A DNA stretch of 64,000 bases from Streptomyces flaveus (GTDB lineage: Bacteria > Actinomycetota > Actinomycetes > Streptomycetales > Streptomycetaceae): positions 709,417 to 773,416 of the forward strand of contig NZ_BMPQ01000001.1 of assembly GCF_014647675.1 (NCBI RefSeq), given 5' to 3'. Each line of letters starts with the position of its first letter. The first letter of the stretch is position 1. The translations under genes were made by a program, and so were the position numbers. Positions 52,642-61,586 of the stretch are shown in pieces. The notes beneath the pieces were generated by a model. It was not told where the DNA came from. It was given only the letters and a program-made list of their open reading frames with translations, and did not search any database.

Positions 52642-52679
52642 GTCGAAGCGCTTCGACATCACGTGTCGAAGCGATTCGA
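52642..52679. promoter_or_regulatory. paired LacI-type operators of the alpha-xyloside operon
   Basis: Two palindromes: GTCGAAGCGCTTCGAC (52642-52657, perfect 16 bp) and TCGAAGCGATTCGA (52666-52679), centres 23 bp apart, 52 to 89 bp upstream of the lipoprotein start. The CG-centred GAAGCGCTTC form is typical of LacI/GalR operators. The LacI gene that ends this operon is the obvious ligand. Confidence 0.8.
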
Positions 52680-52730
52680 TGAACGCTGCGTGATGTCCCG
52701 ATACCCATCCGACTCCCCTGGAGGCACTGG

Positions 52731-54026
52731 ATGTTGACGGCACGAAGGCGTGTGGTGGCGGTGGCCGCGGCGGCTCTGAGCGGAGCCCTGCTGCTGGCCT
52801 CCTGCGGCGACTCGGACAGTGGGTCTTCCGATGGGAAGACGCTGAAGCTGTGGCACTACGAAGCACCGAACAGCGCGATGGGCGTGGCCTGGGCCGAGGC
52901 CATCAAGGAGTTCGAGAGGACGCATCCGGGCGTCAAGGTGGAGTTCGAGGAGAAGGGCTTCGAGCAGATCCAGAAGACGGCCCCGATGGTCCTCAACTCG
53001 GACGACGCCCCCGATGTCATGGAGTACAACAAGGGCAACGCGACGACCGGCCTCCTCTCCAAGCAGGGGCTCCTCACCGATCTCACCGGCGAGGCCACCA
53101 AGCGCGGCTGGGACAAGAAGCTCAGTGCCGGCGTGCGCACCACCAGCCAGTACAGCGCCGACGGCGTGATGGGTTCCGGCAACTGGTACGGGATTCCCAA
53201 CTACGCCGAGTACGCGATGGTGTTCTACAACAAGGACCTCTTCAAGAAGCACGGCATCGCGGAACCCACCACCCTCGACGAACTCACCGCCGCCATGGAC
53301 AAGTTCGTCGACGAGGGCGTCACCCCGCTCGCCAACTCCGGTGCCGAGTACATAGCCCACCAGTATCTCTACCAGCTCGCGCTCACCAAGGCGGACCGCG
53401 CCTGGGTCGACAGGTTCGAGCTCTACAAGGGCAAGACGGACTTCCACGACGCCGCCTGGACGTACGGCGCGGAGACCTTCGCGGACTGGGTGAAGAAGGG
53501 CTACATCAGCAAGGACTCCACCAGCGCGAAGGCCGAGGACGCGGGCACCGCCTTCATCGGCGGCAAGAATCCCATCCTGTTCTCCGGCAGTTGGTGGTAC
53601 GGCCGCTTCGTCGCGGAGAACAAGTTCGACTGGGGCACCTTCCTGTGGCCGGGCTCCGAGATGACCCTCGGCTCCGGCGGCAACCTCTGGGTCGTCCCCA
53701 AGGGCGCCAAGAACAAGGAACTGGCGTACGACTTCATCGACATCACCATGTCGGAGAAGATCCAGAACCTGCTCGGCAACAAGGGCGGCGTACCGGTCGC
53801 CGCCGACACATCCGCCATCACGGACCCGCAGGCCAAGACGCTGATCAGCAACTTCGACTCGCTGACCCAGAAGGACGGTCTGGCCTTCTATCCCGACTGG
53901 CCCGTCCCCGGCTTCTACGACGTCCTCGTCTCCGAGACACAGAAGCTGATCACGGGCAGCGCGTCGCCGGACGACTACCTCACGGCGCTTCAGGAGGCCT
54001 ACGACAAGGACGTACCGAAGCAATGA
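52731..54026 (+). CDS. sugar-binding lipoprotein of ABC importer (alpha-xyloside operon)
   Basis: 431 residues. Lipobox LLLASC; the mature protein is a family 1 solute-binding fold (TLKLWHYEAPNSAMGVAWAE; later GGKNPILFSGSWWYGRF with aromatic residues for sugar stacking). It is the first gene of an operon SBP - permease - permease - GH31 - LacI and starts directly behind paired operators. The GH31 gene suggests alpha-xylosyl oligosaccharides such as isoprimeverose as ligand. No ATPase gene is present; MsiK is the expected partner. Confidence 0.9.
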   Translation: MLTARRRVVAVAAAALSGALLLASCGDSDSGSSDGKTLKLWHYEAPNSAMGVAWAEAIKEFERTHPGVKVEFEEKGFEQIQKTAPMVLNSDDAPDVMEYNKGNATTGLLSKQGLLTDLTGEATKRGWDKKLSAGVRTTSQYSADGVMGSGNWYGIPNYAEYAMVFYNKDLFKKHGIAEPTTLDELTAAMDKFVDEGVTPLANSGAEYIAHQYLYQLALTKADRAWVDRFELYKGKTDFHDAAWTYGAETFADWVKKGYISKDSTSAKAEDAGTAFIGGKNPILFSGSWWYGRFVAENKFDWGTFLWPGSEMTLGSGGNLWVVPKGAKNKELAYDFIDITMSEKIQNLLGNKGGVPVAADTSAITDPQAKTLISNFDSLTQKDGLAFYPDWPVPGFYDVLVSETQKLITGSASPDDYLTALQEAYDKDVPKQ

Positions 54027-54988
54027 CGGTGACCGTCGAACGGGGCGGGCGGGTCGTCGAAAAGCACTCCGGGACCAGGCACCCGCGCCGCCCCCGTGAC
54101 TCGTACGCCCTGTTCCTGCTCCCCGGAGTGCTCGCCTTCCTCGCGGTCGTCGTCGTGCCGTTCCTGATGAACACGGGGGTGAGCTTCACCGACTGGCAGG
54201 GCGTGGGCTCCCCGGAGTGGTCCGGGCTCGCCAACTACCGCGAGCTGATGGACGACAGCGAGTTCTGGGCCTCGTTCCGGCACAGCCTCTTCATGGTCGT
54301 CGCCATGGCGGCCGTACCGACGGTCATCGGACTCGTCCTCGCCGCCGCCCTGTTCGACTTCGTCGGCAAGCACTTCGGGACGAAGACGGCCGCCGTGCTG
54401 CGCGCCTGCTTCTACCTCCCGCAGGTGCTGCCGATCGCGGTCGCGGGCATCGTGTGGAGCTGGATCCTGGCTCCGGAGAACGGTTCGCTGAACGAGCTCC
54501 TGAAGGCCGTCGGTCTCGAGAGCTTCCAGCAGGACTGGCTCGGCGACCCCGACTTCGCGCTCTACAGCGTCATGGGCGTCATGGTCTGGGTGCAGATCGG
54601 CTTCCCGCTGGTCGTCTTCATGTCCGGACTCCAGCGCGTGGACCCGCAGTTGTACGAGGCCGCCGAGCTGGACGGCGCCGGATGGTGGCGGCGGTTCTGG
54701 CACATCACGCTGCCGCAGATCCGCCCCGAGATCTACGTCGTCCTCCTCTGGTGCACGATCGCCGCGCTCAAGGTCTTCGGCGCGGTGTACGTGCTCACCA
54801 AGGGCGGTCCTGGCGGGGAGACCAATGTGCCGTCGTACTTCTCCTTCACCACGTTCTTCGAGAAGACGCAGGTGGGCTACGGCGCCGCGATCTCGACCGT
54901 ACTGACCGTGATCATCCTGGCGCTGGCCCTGGTCGGCCTCAAGCTCCAGACCCGCGCGGAGGACGCCGAGGAAGGGCTCATCCGATGA
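54023..54988 (+). CDS. carbohydrate ABC transporter permease (MalF type)
   Basis: 321 residues. The ATG overlaps the lipoprotein stop (ATGA). Six helices begin at SYALFLLPGVLAFLAVVVVP. The EAA loop is EAAELDGAGWWRRFWHITLPQ. It pairs with the next gene to form the membrane channel of the importer. Confidence 0.92.
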   Translation: MTVTVERGGRVVEKHSGTRHPRRPRDSYALFLLPGVLAFLAVVVVPFLMNTGVSFTDWQGVGSPEWSGLANYRELMDDSEFWASFRHSLFMVVAMAAVPTVIGLVLAAALFDFVGKHFGTKTAAVLRACFYLPQVLPIAVAGIVWSWILAPENGSLNELLKAVGLESFQQDWLGDPDFALYSVMGVMVWVQIGFPLVVFMSGLQRVDPQLYEAAELDGAGWWRRFWHITLPQIRPEIYVVLLWCTIAALKVFGAVYVLTKGGPGGETNVPSYFSFTTFFEKTQVGYGAAISTVLTVIILALALVGLKLQTRAEDAEEGLIR

Positions 54989-55809
54989 CGACAGCCATAC
55001 GCCGCTATCCCGTCCTCGTCGCCCTCGTCATCGCCGCCGCCTTCATGGTGCTGCCGTTCGTGATCGTCACGGTCAACGCGGTGAAGTCACCGGCCGAGTA
55101 CTCGGCGAACGGCCCCCTCAGCCTTCCCGAAGGCCTCTATCTCGACGGCCTGAAGGACTTCTGGGAGCGCGTCGACTTCGGGCAGAAGCTCGTCAACTCG
55201 GTCCTGATCAGCGGCAGTGTGGCCGTAGGGGCCGCCGTGCTGTCCGTCCTCAACGCGTACGCGATCGGCATCGGCCGGATCAAGGGCCGCACCTGGGTGC
55301 TGGCGTTCTTCGTGCTCGCGAACATGCTGCCGCAGGAGGCGCTGGTCTACCCGATCTACTACCTGAGCAAGGAAGCCGGCATCTACGACACCCGGTTGAG
55401 CGTGATCATCGTGTTCACGGTGATCCAGGCGGCCTTCGGTACGTATCTGCTGTCGTCGATTCTCGGACAGTTCCCGCGCGAGATCATCGAGGCCGCCCGG
55501 ATCGACGGGGCGAACAAGTGGCAGGTCCTGTGGCGAATCGTCGTCCCCGTCAGCCGGCCGACCATCGGCGTACTGCTCGTCCTCTTCTTCATCTGGACCT
55601 GGAACGAGTTCCTGCTGCCGCTGGTCATGTTGATCTCCAACGACAACCAGACCGTGTCGGTCGCGCTCGGTGTGCTCCAGGGCCAGCGCCTGATGGACGC
55701 CACGATGACGAACGCCGCCGCCCTGCTCGGCGTACTGCCCGCCATCGTCTTCTTCCTCGTCTTCCAGCGGACGCTCACCCGCGGCATCGCCGTGGGAGCG
55801 GTCAAGTAA
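54985..55809 (+). CDS. carbohydrate ABC transporter permease (MalG type)
   Basis: 274 residues, start overlapping the previous stop (ATGA). Typical MalG features are YPVLVALVIAAAFMVLPFVI in the first helix, the EAA loop EAARIDGANKWQVLWRIVVP, and TWNEFLLPLVML near the end. It is followed after 11 bp by the GH31 gene. Confidence 0.92.
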   Translation: MTTAIRRYPVLVALVIAAAFMVLPFVIVTVNAVKSPAEYSANGPLSLPEGLYLDGLKDFWERVDFGQKLVNSVLISGSVAVGAAVLSVLNAYAIGIGRIKGRTWVLAFFVLANMLPQEALVYPIYYLSKEAGIYDTRLSVIIVFTVIQAAFGTYLLSSILGQFPREIIEAARIDGANKWQVLWRIVVPVSRPTIGVLLVLFFIWTWNEFLLPLVMLISNDNQTVSVALGVLQGQRLMDATMTNAAALLGVLPAIVFFLVFQRTLTRGIAVGAVK

Positions 55810-55820
55810 GGGGTGTGCCC

Positions 55821-58109
55821 GTGAAGTTCAGCGACGGCTACTGGCTGCTGCGCGAGGGGGTGACCGCGGCCCATCCGGTCGAGGTCCTCGATGTCGCCGC
55901 CGAGCAGGGCACGTTGGAGATCCACGCGCCGACCCAGCCCATCCGCCACCGCGGCGACCTGCTGAAGGGACCGGTCGTGACGATCAGCGCGCATGCGCCG
56001 ATGCCCGACGTCATCGGCGTGACGTTCACCCACTTCGAGGGCGAGGAGCCGCGCGGCCCTCAATTCGAGGTGAGCAAGGAAGAGTTCGCGGCGGTCGCCT
56101 CGTACGACGACGAGTACGCGACCCTCACCGCGGGCGCCCTGTCCGTCAAGGTCTCCCGCGACGGCCCCTGGCACATCGACTTCCTCGCCGACGGCCGCAC
56201 CCTCACCAGCAGCGGCCGCAAGGGCATGGGCATCATGCGGGACGCCGAAGGCGGCCACTATCTGCGGGAACAGCTGAACCTCGGCGTGGGCACGAACGTC
56301 TTCGGCCTCGGCGAGCGCTTCGGGCCGCTGGTCAAGAACGGCCAGGTCGTCGACATGTGGAACGCCGACGGCGGCACGGCCACGGAACAGGCGTACAAGA
56401 ACGTCCCGTTCTATCTGACGGACGCGGGCTACGGCGTCTTCGTCGACCATCCGGGGCGGGTGTCGTTCGAGGTGGGCTCGGAGACGGTGTCCCGGGTTCA
56501 ATTCAGCGCCGAAACACAGCAGTTGACGTACTACGTCATCTACGGCCCGACACCCAAGGACATCCTCCGCAAGTACACGGCACTCACCGGCCGCCCGGCC
56601 CTGCCGCCCGCCTGGTCGTTCGGGCTGTGGCTGTCGACGTCCTTCACCACCTCGTACGACGAGGCCACCGTCACCTCCTTCATCGAGGGCATGCGGGAAC
56701 GCGAACTCCCCCTTTCCGTCTTCCACTTCGACTGCTTCTGGATGCGCGAGTTCAACTGGTGCGACTTCCAGTGGGATCCGCGGGTCTTCCCCGACCCGGA
56801 GGGCATGCTCAAGCGGCTCAAGGAACGCGGACTGCACATCTCCGTATGGATCAACCCGTACATCGCGCAGCGCTCGCCGCTCTTCGCGGAGGGCAAGGCC
56901 CTCGGCCATCTGCTGAAGAAACCGGACGGCAGCGTCTGGCAGTGGGACCTGTGGCAACCAGGCATGGCACTGGTCGACTTCACGAGCCCGGCCGCCCGCG
57001 ACTGGTACGCCTCGAAACTGGAGGCACTGCTCGCGCAGGGCGTCGACTGCTTCAAGACCGACTTCGGCGAGCGGGTCCCGGTCGACGTGGCGTACGCGGA
57101 CGGCGGCGACCCGGAGCGGATGCACAACTACTACACGTACCTCTACAACCGCACCGTCTTCGACGTGCTGCGCAAGCACCGAGGAGAGTCCGAAGCCGTC
57201 GTCTTCGCACGGTCGGCGACCGCCGGCAGCCAGAAGTTCCCCGTCCACTGGGGCGGCGACTGCGAGGCGACGTACGAGTCGATGGCCGAGTCGCTGCGCG
57301 GCGGCCTCTCCCTCGGCCTGTCCGGCTTCGGCTACTGGAGCCACGACATCGGCGGCTTCGAGGGCACGCCGACACCCGCCCTCTTCAAACGGTGGCTCGC
57401 CTTCGGCCTGCTGTCCTCGCACAGCCGGCTGCACGGCTCGTCGTCGTACCGCGTGCCGTGGCTGTTCGACGAGGAGGCCGTCGACGTCCTGCGGCTGTTC
57501 ACCAGGCTGAAGCTCCGCCTCATGCCGTATCTGTACGAGGCTGCCCGCGCCGCCCACGCGGAGGGGGTGCCGATGATGCGGGCGATGGTCCTGGAGTTCC
57601 CTGACGATCCCGGGTGCGCCCATCTGGAGCGGCAGTACATGCTCGGGCCCGATCTGCTGGTCGCGCCCGTGTTCTCCGACGAGGGCGAGGTGTCGTACTA
57701 CGTGCCCGAGGGCACCTGGACCCACTTCCTCAGCGGGCAGACGGTCACCGGGCCGCGCTGGGTGCGCGAGAAGCACGGGTTCTCGAGCGTTCCGCTCCTT
57801 GTCAGGCCGGGTGCGGTGATTCCGGTCGGTGCCGTCGAGGACCGGCCCGACTACCCGTACGCGGACGGGGTCACCCTGCACGCGTACGGCCTGGAACGCG
57901 GCGCACAGGTCACGGTGCCGGTGGACGGCGTGACCTTCACGGTCGTACGCGAAGGGGACACGCTGCGGGCCTCGTCGAGCGATCCCTCGGCGCCCTGGGG
58001 ACTGACCGCGGGCGGACGGACAGTGCGGGCGAAGGCCGGGACCGGATTCCTGTCGCTGGAACTGAACTCGCTGGGAGCGGACTCTCCGAAACAGGACGGA
58101 GCATGGTGA
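55821..58109 (+). CDS. GH31 alpha-xylosidase (YicI type)
   Basis: 762 residues from the GTG at 55821 (AAGGGG upstream); a GTG at 55815 is an alternative. There is no signal peptide, so the enzyme is cytoplasmic. It is close in length and sequence to E. coli YicI: the nucleophile Asp414 is in CFKTDFGERVP and the acid/base Asp480 in HWGGDCEATYESMAESLRGG; YicI numbering is 416 and 482. RSATAGSQKFPVHWGG and SGFGYWSHDIGGFE are further GH31 signatures. The TDFGE context separates YicI-type xylosidases from GH31 glucosidases. It probably releases xylose from imported xyloglucan fragments. Confidence 0.9.
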   Translation: MKFSDGYWLLREGVTAAHPVEVLDVAAEQGTLEIHAPTQPIRHRGDLLKGPVVTISAHAPMPDVIGVTFTHFEGEEPRGPQFEVSKEEFAAVASYDDEYATLTAGALSVKVSRDGPWHIDFLADGRTLTSSGRKGMGIMRDAEGGHYLREQLNLGVGTNVFGLGERFGPLVKNGQVVDMWNADGGTATEQAYKNVPFYLTDAGYGVFVDHPGRVSFEVGSETVSRVQFSAETQQLTYYVIYGPTPKDILRKYTALTGRPALPPAWSFGLWLSTSFTTSYDEATVTSFIEGMRERELPLSVFHFDCFWMREFNWCDFQWDPRVFPDPEGMLKRLKERGLHISVWINPYIAQRSPLFAEGKALGHLLKKPDGSVWQWDLWQPGMALVDFTSPAARDWYASKLEALLAQGVDCFKTDFGERVPVDVAYADGGDPERMHNYYTYLYNRTVFDVLRKHRGESEAVVFARSATAGSQKFPVHWGGDCEATYESMAESLRGGLSLGLSGFGYWSHDIGGFEGTPTPALFKRWLAFGLLSSHSRLHGSSSYRVPWLFDEEAVDVLRLFTRLKLRLMPYLYEAARAAHAEGVPMMRAMVLEFPDDPGCAHLERQYMLGPDLLVAPVFSDEGEVSYYVPEGTWTHFLSGQTVTGPRWVREKHGFSSVPLLVRPGAVIPVGAVEDRPDYPYADGVTLHAYGLERGAQVTVPVDGVTFTVVREGDTLRASSSDPSAPWGLTAGGRTVRAKAGTGFLSLELNSLGADSPKQDGAW

Positions 58110-59107
58110 AGATCACCGACGTGGCGCGGCACGCGGGGGTCTCCCCCAGCACCGTGTCGTACGCGCTGAGCGGCAAGCGCCCGATCTCGGAGGAGACCCG
58201 GCAGCGGATCGAGGACAGCATCCGCGAACTGGGCTACCGGCCGCACGCGGGCGCGCGGGCGCTGGCCAGCAGCCGGTCCAACGTGCTCGCGCTGGTGGTG
58301 CCGTTGCGGGCGGGTATCCATGTGCCGGTGGTGATGCAGTTCGCGGTGTCCGTGGTGACGACGGCGCGCCGGCACGATCACGACGTGCTGCTGCTCACCC
58401 AGGAGGAGGGCGAGGACGGGCTGCGGCGGGTCGCGGACACGGCGCTCGTGGACGCGCTCATCGTGATGGACGTCCAGCTCCACGACCGGCGGCTGCCGTT
58501 GCTGCGCGCCCTGGACCGGCCCTCGGTACTGATCGGATTCCCCGCCGAGCCCGACGGGCTCACCTGCATCGACCTGGACTTCCAGGCGGCGGGCGAGGTG
58601 TGCGTCGAGCATCTGGCGGGCCTCGGCCACCGGGTGATCGCACTCGTGGGCTCGCCGCCCGAGGTGTACGTACGGGAGACGGGCTTCGCCCAGCGGGTCG
58701 TACGGGGCTTCACCGCGGCGGCGGACCGGCACGGGCTGTCCTCCTCGGTGCACCCGTGCGAGGCGGAGCCCGCGGCGGCCCGCCAGGTCGCCGAGCAACT
58801 CCTGCGCGAGCGCCCGGCGTTGACGGGAGTCGTCGTCCACAACGAGCCGGTCGTCGAACCCCTCATCGACGCCTTCGAGCAGCTCGGCCTGCGCGTGCCC
58901 GGCGACCTCTCCGTCACCGCGATCTGCCCGGACGAGCTGGCCGCCCGCGTCCGCGTCCCCGTCACCTCGGTCGCCATACCGTCCGCCGAGGTGGGCACAG
59001 GAGCGGTCGAGCTCCTGATGAAGAAGCTGGGCGGCGCGTCCGCGCCGGAGGCGACGCTGCTGCCGCCGCGGCTGACGGTGCGGGAGAGCACGGGGCGGCG
59101 GCCCTGA
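58103..59107 (+). CDS. LacI family repressor of the alpha-xyloside operon
   Basis: 334 residues. The start overlaps the GH31 stop by 7 bp. The N-terminal HTH and hinge are VKITDVARHAGVSPSTVSYALSGKRPISEETRQRI and HAGARALAS; the ligand domain has LALVVPLRAGIHVPVV and ends DLSVTAICPDELAARVRVPVTSV (quoted in parts). Being the last gene of the operon it presumably regulates, with operators at 52642-52679, it would form a negative feedback loop. Confidence 0.92.
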   Translation: MVKITDVARHAGVSPSTVSYALSGKRPISEETRQRIEDSIRELGYRPHAGARALASSRSNVLALVVPLRAGIHVPVVMQFAVSVVTTARRHDHDVLLLTQEEGEDGLRRVADTALVDALIVMDVQLHDRRLPLLRALDRPSVLIGFPAEPDGLTCIDLDFQAAGEVCVEHLAGLGHRVIALVGSPPEVYVRETGFAQRVVRGFTAAADRHGLSSSVHPCEAEPAAARQVAEQLLRERPALTGVVVHNEPVVEPLIDAFEQLGLRVPGDLSVTAICPDELAARVRVPVTSVAIPSAEVGTGAVELLMKKLGGASAPEATLLPPRLTVRESTGRRP

Positions 59108-59133
59108 AGAGGCCTCGCTGGGCCCGAGGCACG

Positions 59134-59172
59134 ACGAAGGCCCGGTGGTCGTCATGACCACCGGGCCTTCGT
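59134..59172 (+). terminator. terminator of the alpha-xyloside operon
   Basis: Perfect 17-bp stem ACGAAGGCCCGGTGGTC / GACCACCGGGCCTTCGT with loop GTCAT, 27 nt past the LacI stop. Confidence 0.9.
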
Positions 59173-59254
59173 CTCACATGGGATGAGGCGGTCTGGGGGC
59201 GTGCCCCTCAGACGATGAGGGGGTCTGGGGGTCATGCCCCCAGAAATACGACGA

Positions 59255-59293
59255 GGTGGACTGTGCTCGCGCTGTCTGCGAGCACAGTCCACC
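59255..59293 (-). terminator. terminator of ssrA
   Basis: Perfect 16-bp stem GGTGGACTGTGCTCGC / GCGAGCACAGTCCACC with a 7-nt loop, beginning 10 bp beyond the mature 3' end of tmRNA. Confidence 0.88.
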
Positions 59294-59303
59294 CTCCAGC
59301 TTG

Positions 59304-59689
59304 TGGAGATGGCGGGAATCGAACCCGCGTCCAACGGTGCAGAACCAGGGCTTCTCCGAGCGCAGTTCGCTGTGATTTTCTCAGCCCCGGAGATCTCGCG
59401 AACAAGTCTCCGACGGGCTCAGTCACTGTTTGATTTCCCATCGAGCCCCGTGACCGAGCTCGACGGTTTAGTTCCCTAGATTATGCCAGGATCCGGGTCG
59501 GGAACACTCCCGGGCTGACACCCATTAAGGGTCCTTCACTCACTGCTTATTAGGCAGCGAGGGCGAAGGACTGGGAATCGCGCTTAGTGTTGGCGATTAT
59601 TGGTTGCGACATATGGTTAACGAGATCATTGCCGCTTCCTCGGCTCGCTTCCCCTGCTTCGACATCCGCTGTCGAAACCGATCATCCCC
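59304..59689 (-). ncRNA. ssrA: transfer-messenger RNA (tmRNA)
   Basis: 386 nt plus added CCA. The 5' end GGGGATG pairs with 3' CATCTCC (one G-U). The T arm GCGGGTTCGATTCCCGC is intact. The tag reading frame at 59594-59550 encodes ANTKRDSQSFALAA and a TAA; the S. coelicolor tag as I remember it is ANTKRDSQQFALAA. The template after the discriminator A reads CAA, so the terminal CCA must be added enzymatically. It rescues stalled ribosomes together with SmpB, encoded 125 bp upstream on the same strand. Confidence 0.95.
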
Positions 59690-59814
59690 ATGTTGATTTT
59701 TCAAACCCCCTCCGGAGAGGGGCGCGCACCCACTGTGGGGTGCAGTTGCCATCGTACGTGACCAACGCACGTCCGTGCCAACCTATTCCCGAGGGTCCGG
59801 GGAGCCGCGAGCGC

Positions 59815-60294
59815 TTACGCCCGCTGCCGCCGCCGTACCGCCGACACCGCGCGCTCCGTCTCCCGGCGGTCCTGCTTCTCGCGCAGGGTCTGGCGCTTGT
59901 CGTACTCCTTCTTGCCCTTCGCCAGCGCGATCTCGATCTTGGCGCGGCCGTCCTTGAAGTAGAGCGCGAGGGGCACGATGGTGTGGCCCGTCTCCTGGGA
60001 TTTCTGCTCCAGCTTGTCGATCTCCTCGCGGTGCATCAGGAGCTTGCGCTTGCGTCGGGCGCTGTGGTTGGTCCACGTGCCCTGGGTGTACTCGGGGACG
60101 TGCACGTTGTAGAGCCACGCCTCGTGCCCCTCCAGGGACACGAACCCGTCGACCAGCGACGCACGGCCCTGGCGCAGGGACTTCACCTCGGTGCCCATGA
60201 GGACCAGACCGGCCTCGTAGGTGTCGAGGATGTGGTAGTCGTGCCGCGCCTTCTTGTTCTGCGCGATGATCTTGCGCCCTTTTTCCTTAGCCAT
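59815..60294 (-). CDS. smpB: SsrA-binding protein SmpB
   Basis: 159 residues. It is a full-length Smp[55 protein letters not shown] [46 protein letters not shown] and the basic tail [20 protein letters not shown] that enters the ribosomal mRNA channel (segments quoted separately). It binds the tRNA-like domain of tmRNA. Placement next to ssrA is the common arrangement. Confidence 0.97.
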   Translation of the reverse strand: MAKEKGRKIIAQNKKARHDYHILDTYEAGLVLMGTEVKSLRQGRASLVDGFVSLEGHEAWLYNVHVPEYTQGTWTNHSARRKRKLLMHREEIDKLEQKSQETGHTIVPLALYFKDGRAKIEIALAKGKKEYDKRQTLREKQDRRETERAVSAVRRRQRA

Positions 60295-60312
60295 AGTGCG
60301 GCCATTTTCGCA

Positions 60313-61518
60313 CTACGAGGGGGCCCCGAGGCCACTCAATACCGTCTCGGCCCGTTCCAGGACGCCTTCCTCGACCTCCAGGTCGGGGGTGATGCCGCTG
60401 CCGTCGACGCTGCGCCCGGAGGGAGTGCGGTAGTGCCCGACGGTCAGCTCGGCGACGGAGCCGTCGGGGAGTCGGCTCGGCATCTGGACCGAGCCCTTGC
60501 CGAAGGTCCTGGAGCCCACGACGACCGCGCGTCCACGGTCCTGCAGGGCTCCCGTGAGGAGCTCGGCCGCGCTCATCGTGCCGCCGTCGACGAGCGCGAC
60601 CAGGGGTCTGGAGGTGTCGCCGCCCGGCTCGGCGTGCAGGGCGCGCTGCTCGCCGCGTACGTCGTACGTCGCCACGAGGCCGCCGTCGAGGAAGGCGGAG
60701 GCGGCGGTGACGGCCTCGGCGACCAGGCCGCCGGAGTTGCCGCGCAGGTCTAGGACGATACGGGCGCCGGAAGGGGCCCTGGTCACGGCGTTCCGGACGA
60801 GTTCGCCGGAGCCCTTGGTGAAGGCGGCGACATTGATGACGGTGACGTCGGCGGCGAGCTCGCGTACCGTCACGGGCTCCGTGGACAGCCGCGCCCGGCG
60901 CACTGTCTCGGTCCACGCGCGCGTGCCGCGCTCCAGGCCCAGGGAGACGGCCGTACCGGCGGCGGCGTCGGTGGCGTCGCCGCGGAGTAACGCGACGACC
61001 TCCGTCACCGGCCGGCCGTCGACACGCTTGCCGTCGACGCTGCGCAGCCGGTCGCCCTTGCGGATCCCGGCGGCGTCCGCGGGCGAGCCCTCCCGCACGC
61101 CGGCCACTTCGATACGTCCGTCGCGCTCGCGCCGGGCCCACAGGCCGACGCCGGTGTACGCGCCGTCGAGGGCCTCCTCGAACTCCTCGTACTCCCCCGG
61201 GGAGTACACCGCGCCCCAGCGGTCGCCGCTGCGGCTCACGGCGCGCTCGGCCGCCTCCACGGGCGACTCGCCGTCGGCCATCGCCTCGGCGGCGGCATCG
61301 GCGACGTCCTTGTCGTTGTCAGCCTTGCTGTTGCCGGCCTTGTCGTGTCCGACAGAGCCGACGGACTCGGTGCCGGTGGCCTGGGAAGGGGATTTCCGGT
61401 CGGGGGCGTCGAAAGAGCCGGTCGCGGCTCCTGTGGCGAGGATGCTCGCGAAGACCAACGTCAGGGCCGCCCCGCGGCGGATACGGCGGGGCGGACAGAA
61501 CAGGTCTCGGCCTGACAT
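60313..61518 (-). CDS. carboxy-terminal processing protease (S41, CtpA-like)
   Basis: 401 residues from ATG 61518. A signal peptide or anchor occupies residues 15-35 (GAALTLVFASILATGAATG), followed by a 60-residue Ser/Asp/Lys-rich linker. The PDZ domain is about 120-200 (YTGVGLWARRERDGRIEVAG). The S41 domain has RIVLDLRGNSGG, the nucleophile Ser316 in DGGTMSAAEL and Lys341 in TFGKGSVQ. It cleaves C-termini of exported proteins. It ends 18 bp before smpB and may be cotranscribed with it and ssrA. Confidence 0.92.
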   Translation of the reverse strand: MSGRDLFCPPRRIRRGAALTLVFASILATGAATGSFDAPDRKSPSQATGTESVGSVGHDKAGNSKADNDKDVADAAAEAMADGESPVEAAERAVSRSGDRWGAVYSPGEYEEFEEALDGAYTGVGLWARRERDGRIEVAGVREGSPADAAGIRKGDRLRSVDGKRVDGRPVTEVVALLRGDATDAAAGTAVSLGLERGTRAWTETVRRARLSTEPVTVRELAADVTVINVAAFTKGSGELVRNAVTRAPSGARIVLDLRGNSGGLVAEAVTAASAFLDGGLVATYDVRGEQRALHAEPGGDTSRPLVALVDGGTMSAAELLTGALQDRGRAVVVGSRTFGKGSVQMPSRLPDGSVAELTVGHYRTPSGRSVDGSGITPDLEVEEGVLERAETVLSGLGAPS

Positions 61519-61542
61519 GCCGGTGAGTCTAGGACAAGGCAA

Positions 61543-61574
61543 AGGGCCGTACGCCTCGTTGGCAGTACGGCCCT
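61543..61574 (-). terminator. terminator of ftsEX
   Basis: AGGGCCGTAC / GTACGGCCCT, 10-bp stem with a 12-nt loop, 13 nt beyond the ftsX stop and 25 bp upstream of the protease start. Confidence 0.7.
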
Positions 61575-61586
61575 CATTGGTATGCG

